Assembly (NCBI GenBank): GCA_965229645.1
Contig: OZ245893.1
Coordinates: forward strand, 806,001-870,000
Length of the DNA: 64,000 nucleotides
Direction of reading: 5' to 3'
From: CAXQZM01 sp965229645
GTDB lineage: Bacteria; Pseudomonadota; Alphaproteobacteria; UBA7985
Each line of letters begins with the position of its first letter. Position 1 is the stretch's first letter. Below are positions 63,159 to 64,000 of this stretch, piece by piece. The notes beneath the pieces are model-generated. The model saw only the letters and a list, made by a program, of their open reading frames with translations. It was not told the DNA's origin and ran no database searches. A program made the translations under genes and the position numbers.

Positions 63159-64000
<842 letters not shown>

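Overview
The window is chromosomal DNA of a GC-rich alphaproteobacterium. The clearest marker is a permuted, two-piece ssrA (tmRNA) gene with the tag ANDNNQAPVALAA, followed by an alphaproteobacterial-type SspB adaptor. A cobalamin riboswitch, many ABC uptake operons and short ATGA/GTGA gene overlaps fit this. The order cannot be fixed from the sequence; Rhodospirillales-like is a guess.

Layout. 1-3703: end of a polyamine-type ABC transporter (potB end, potC, potD) and a YtcJ-like amidohydrolase. 3704-7542: AT-rich island with an IS630 remnant, a Xer-like tyrosine recombinase and two convergent genes (ATP-grasp-like and pentapeptide-repeat). Their start codons lie inside a perfect 19-bp inverted repeat, so the pair looks like an invertible two-gene switch. 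7543-12150: repeat-rich region with three arrays of a ~194-bp repeat, a chimeric duplicated pseudogene, two NTF2-like fragments and an unknown two-gene module. 12146-16533: flavin monooxygenase, aldo/keto reductase and two LysR regulators. 16912-24467: amidase, branched-chain-type ABC transporter (one ATPase frameshifted) and a TTC38-like protein. 24726-30951: run of DUF547, GT-C, NadM-Nudix, GT2, extensin-like, AlkA-like and AEC transporter genes. 31292-36149 (minus strand): deacetylase, esterase, RmuC and an AI-2E-type transporter. 36386-40041: a small membrane protein, a B12 riboswitch with a small ORF, and a Zn/Mn-type ABC transporter. 40325-44454: tmRNA, SspB, a DUF429-like/DUF2256 pair, a Tat-lipoprotein/methyltransferase pair and a decayed PrlF-YhaV toxin-antitoxin system. 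44738-50989: lon, whose 3' end carries an inserted restriction-modification island flanked by a 66-bp direct repeat. 51079-61875: sugar uptake and oxidative sugar-acid catabolism. 61876-64000: EamA transporter, small membrane protein and partial dihydrolipoyl dehydrogenase.

Functional links. tmRNA, SspB and Lon sit close together and belong to the same proteolysis theme of tagging, delivery and degradation. The sugar region combines a ribose-type ABC importer, an SMP-30 lactonase, a UxaA-type dehydratase, an SDR dehydrogenase, an FAH-type diketo-acid hydrolase, a D-lyxose isomerase-like cupin and a GntR/FCD regulator. A FadR-type operator match overlaps the importer promoter. This set fits a non-phosphorylative pathway through 2-keto-3-deoxy and 2,4-diketo-3-deoxy acids.

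A family of ~200-250-bp structured, MITE-like elements with ATACCARCG terminal inverted repeats occurs in seven full and three partial copies. They sit between genes, often right at stop codons. Functional names come from motif recognition only; no database search was run.
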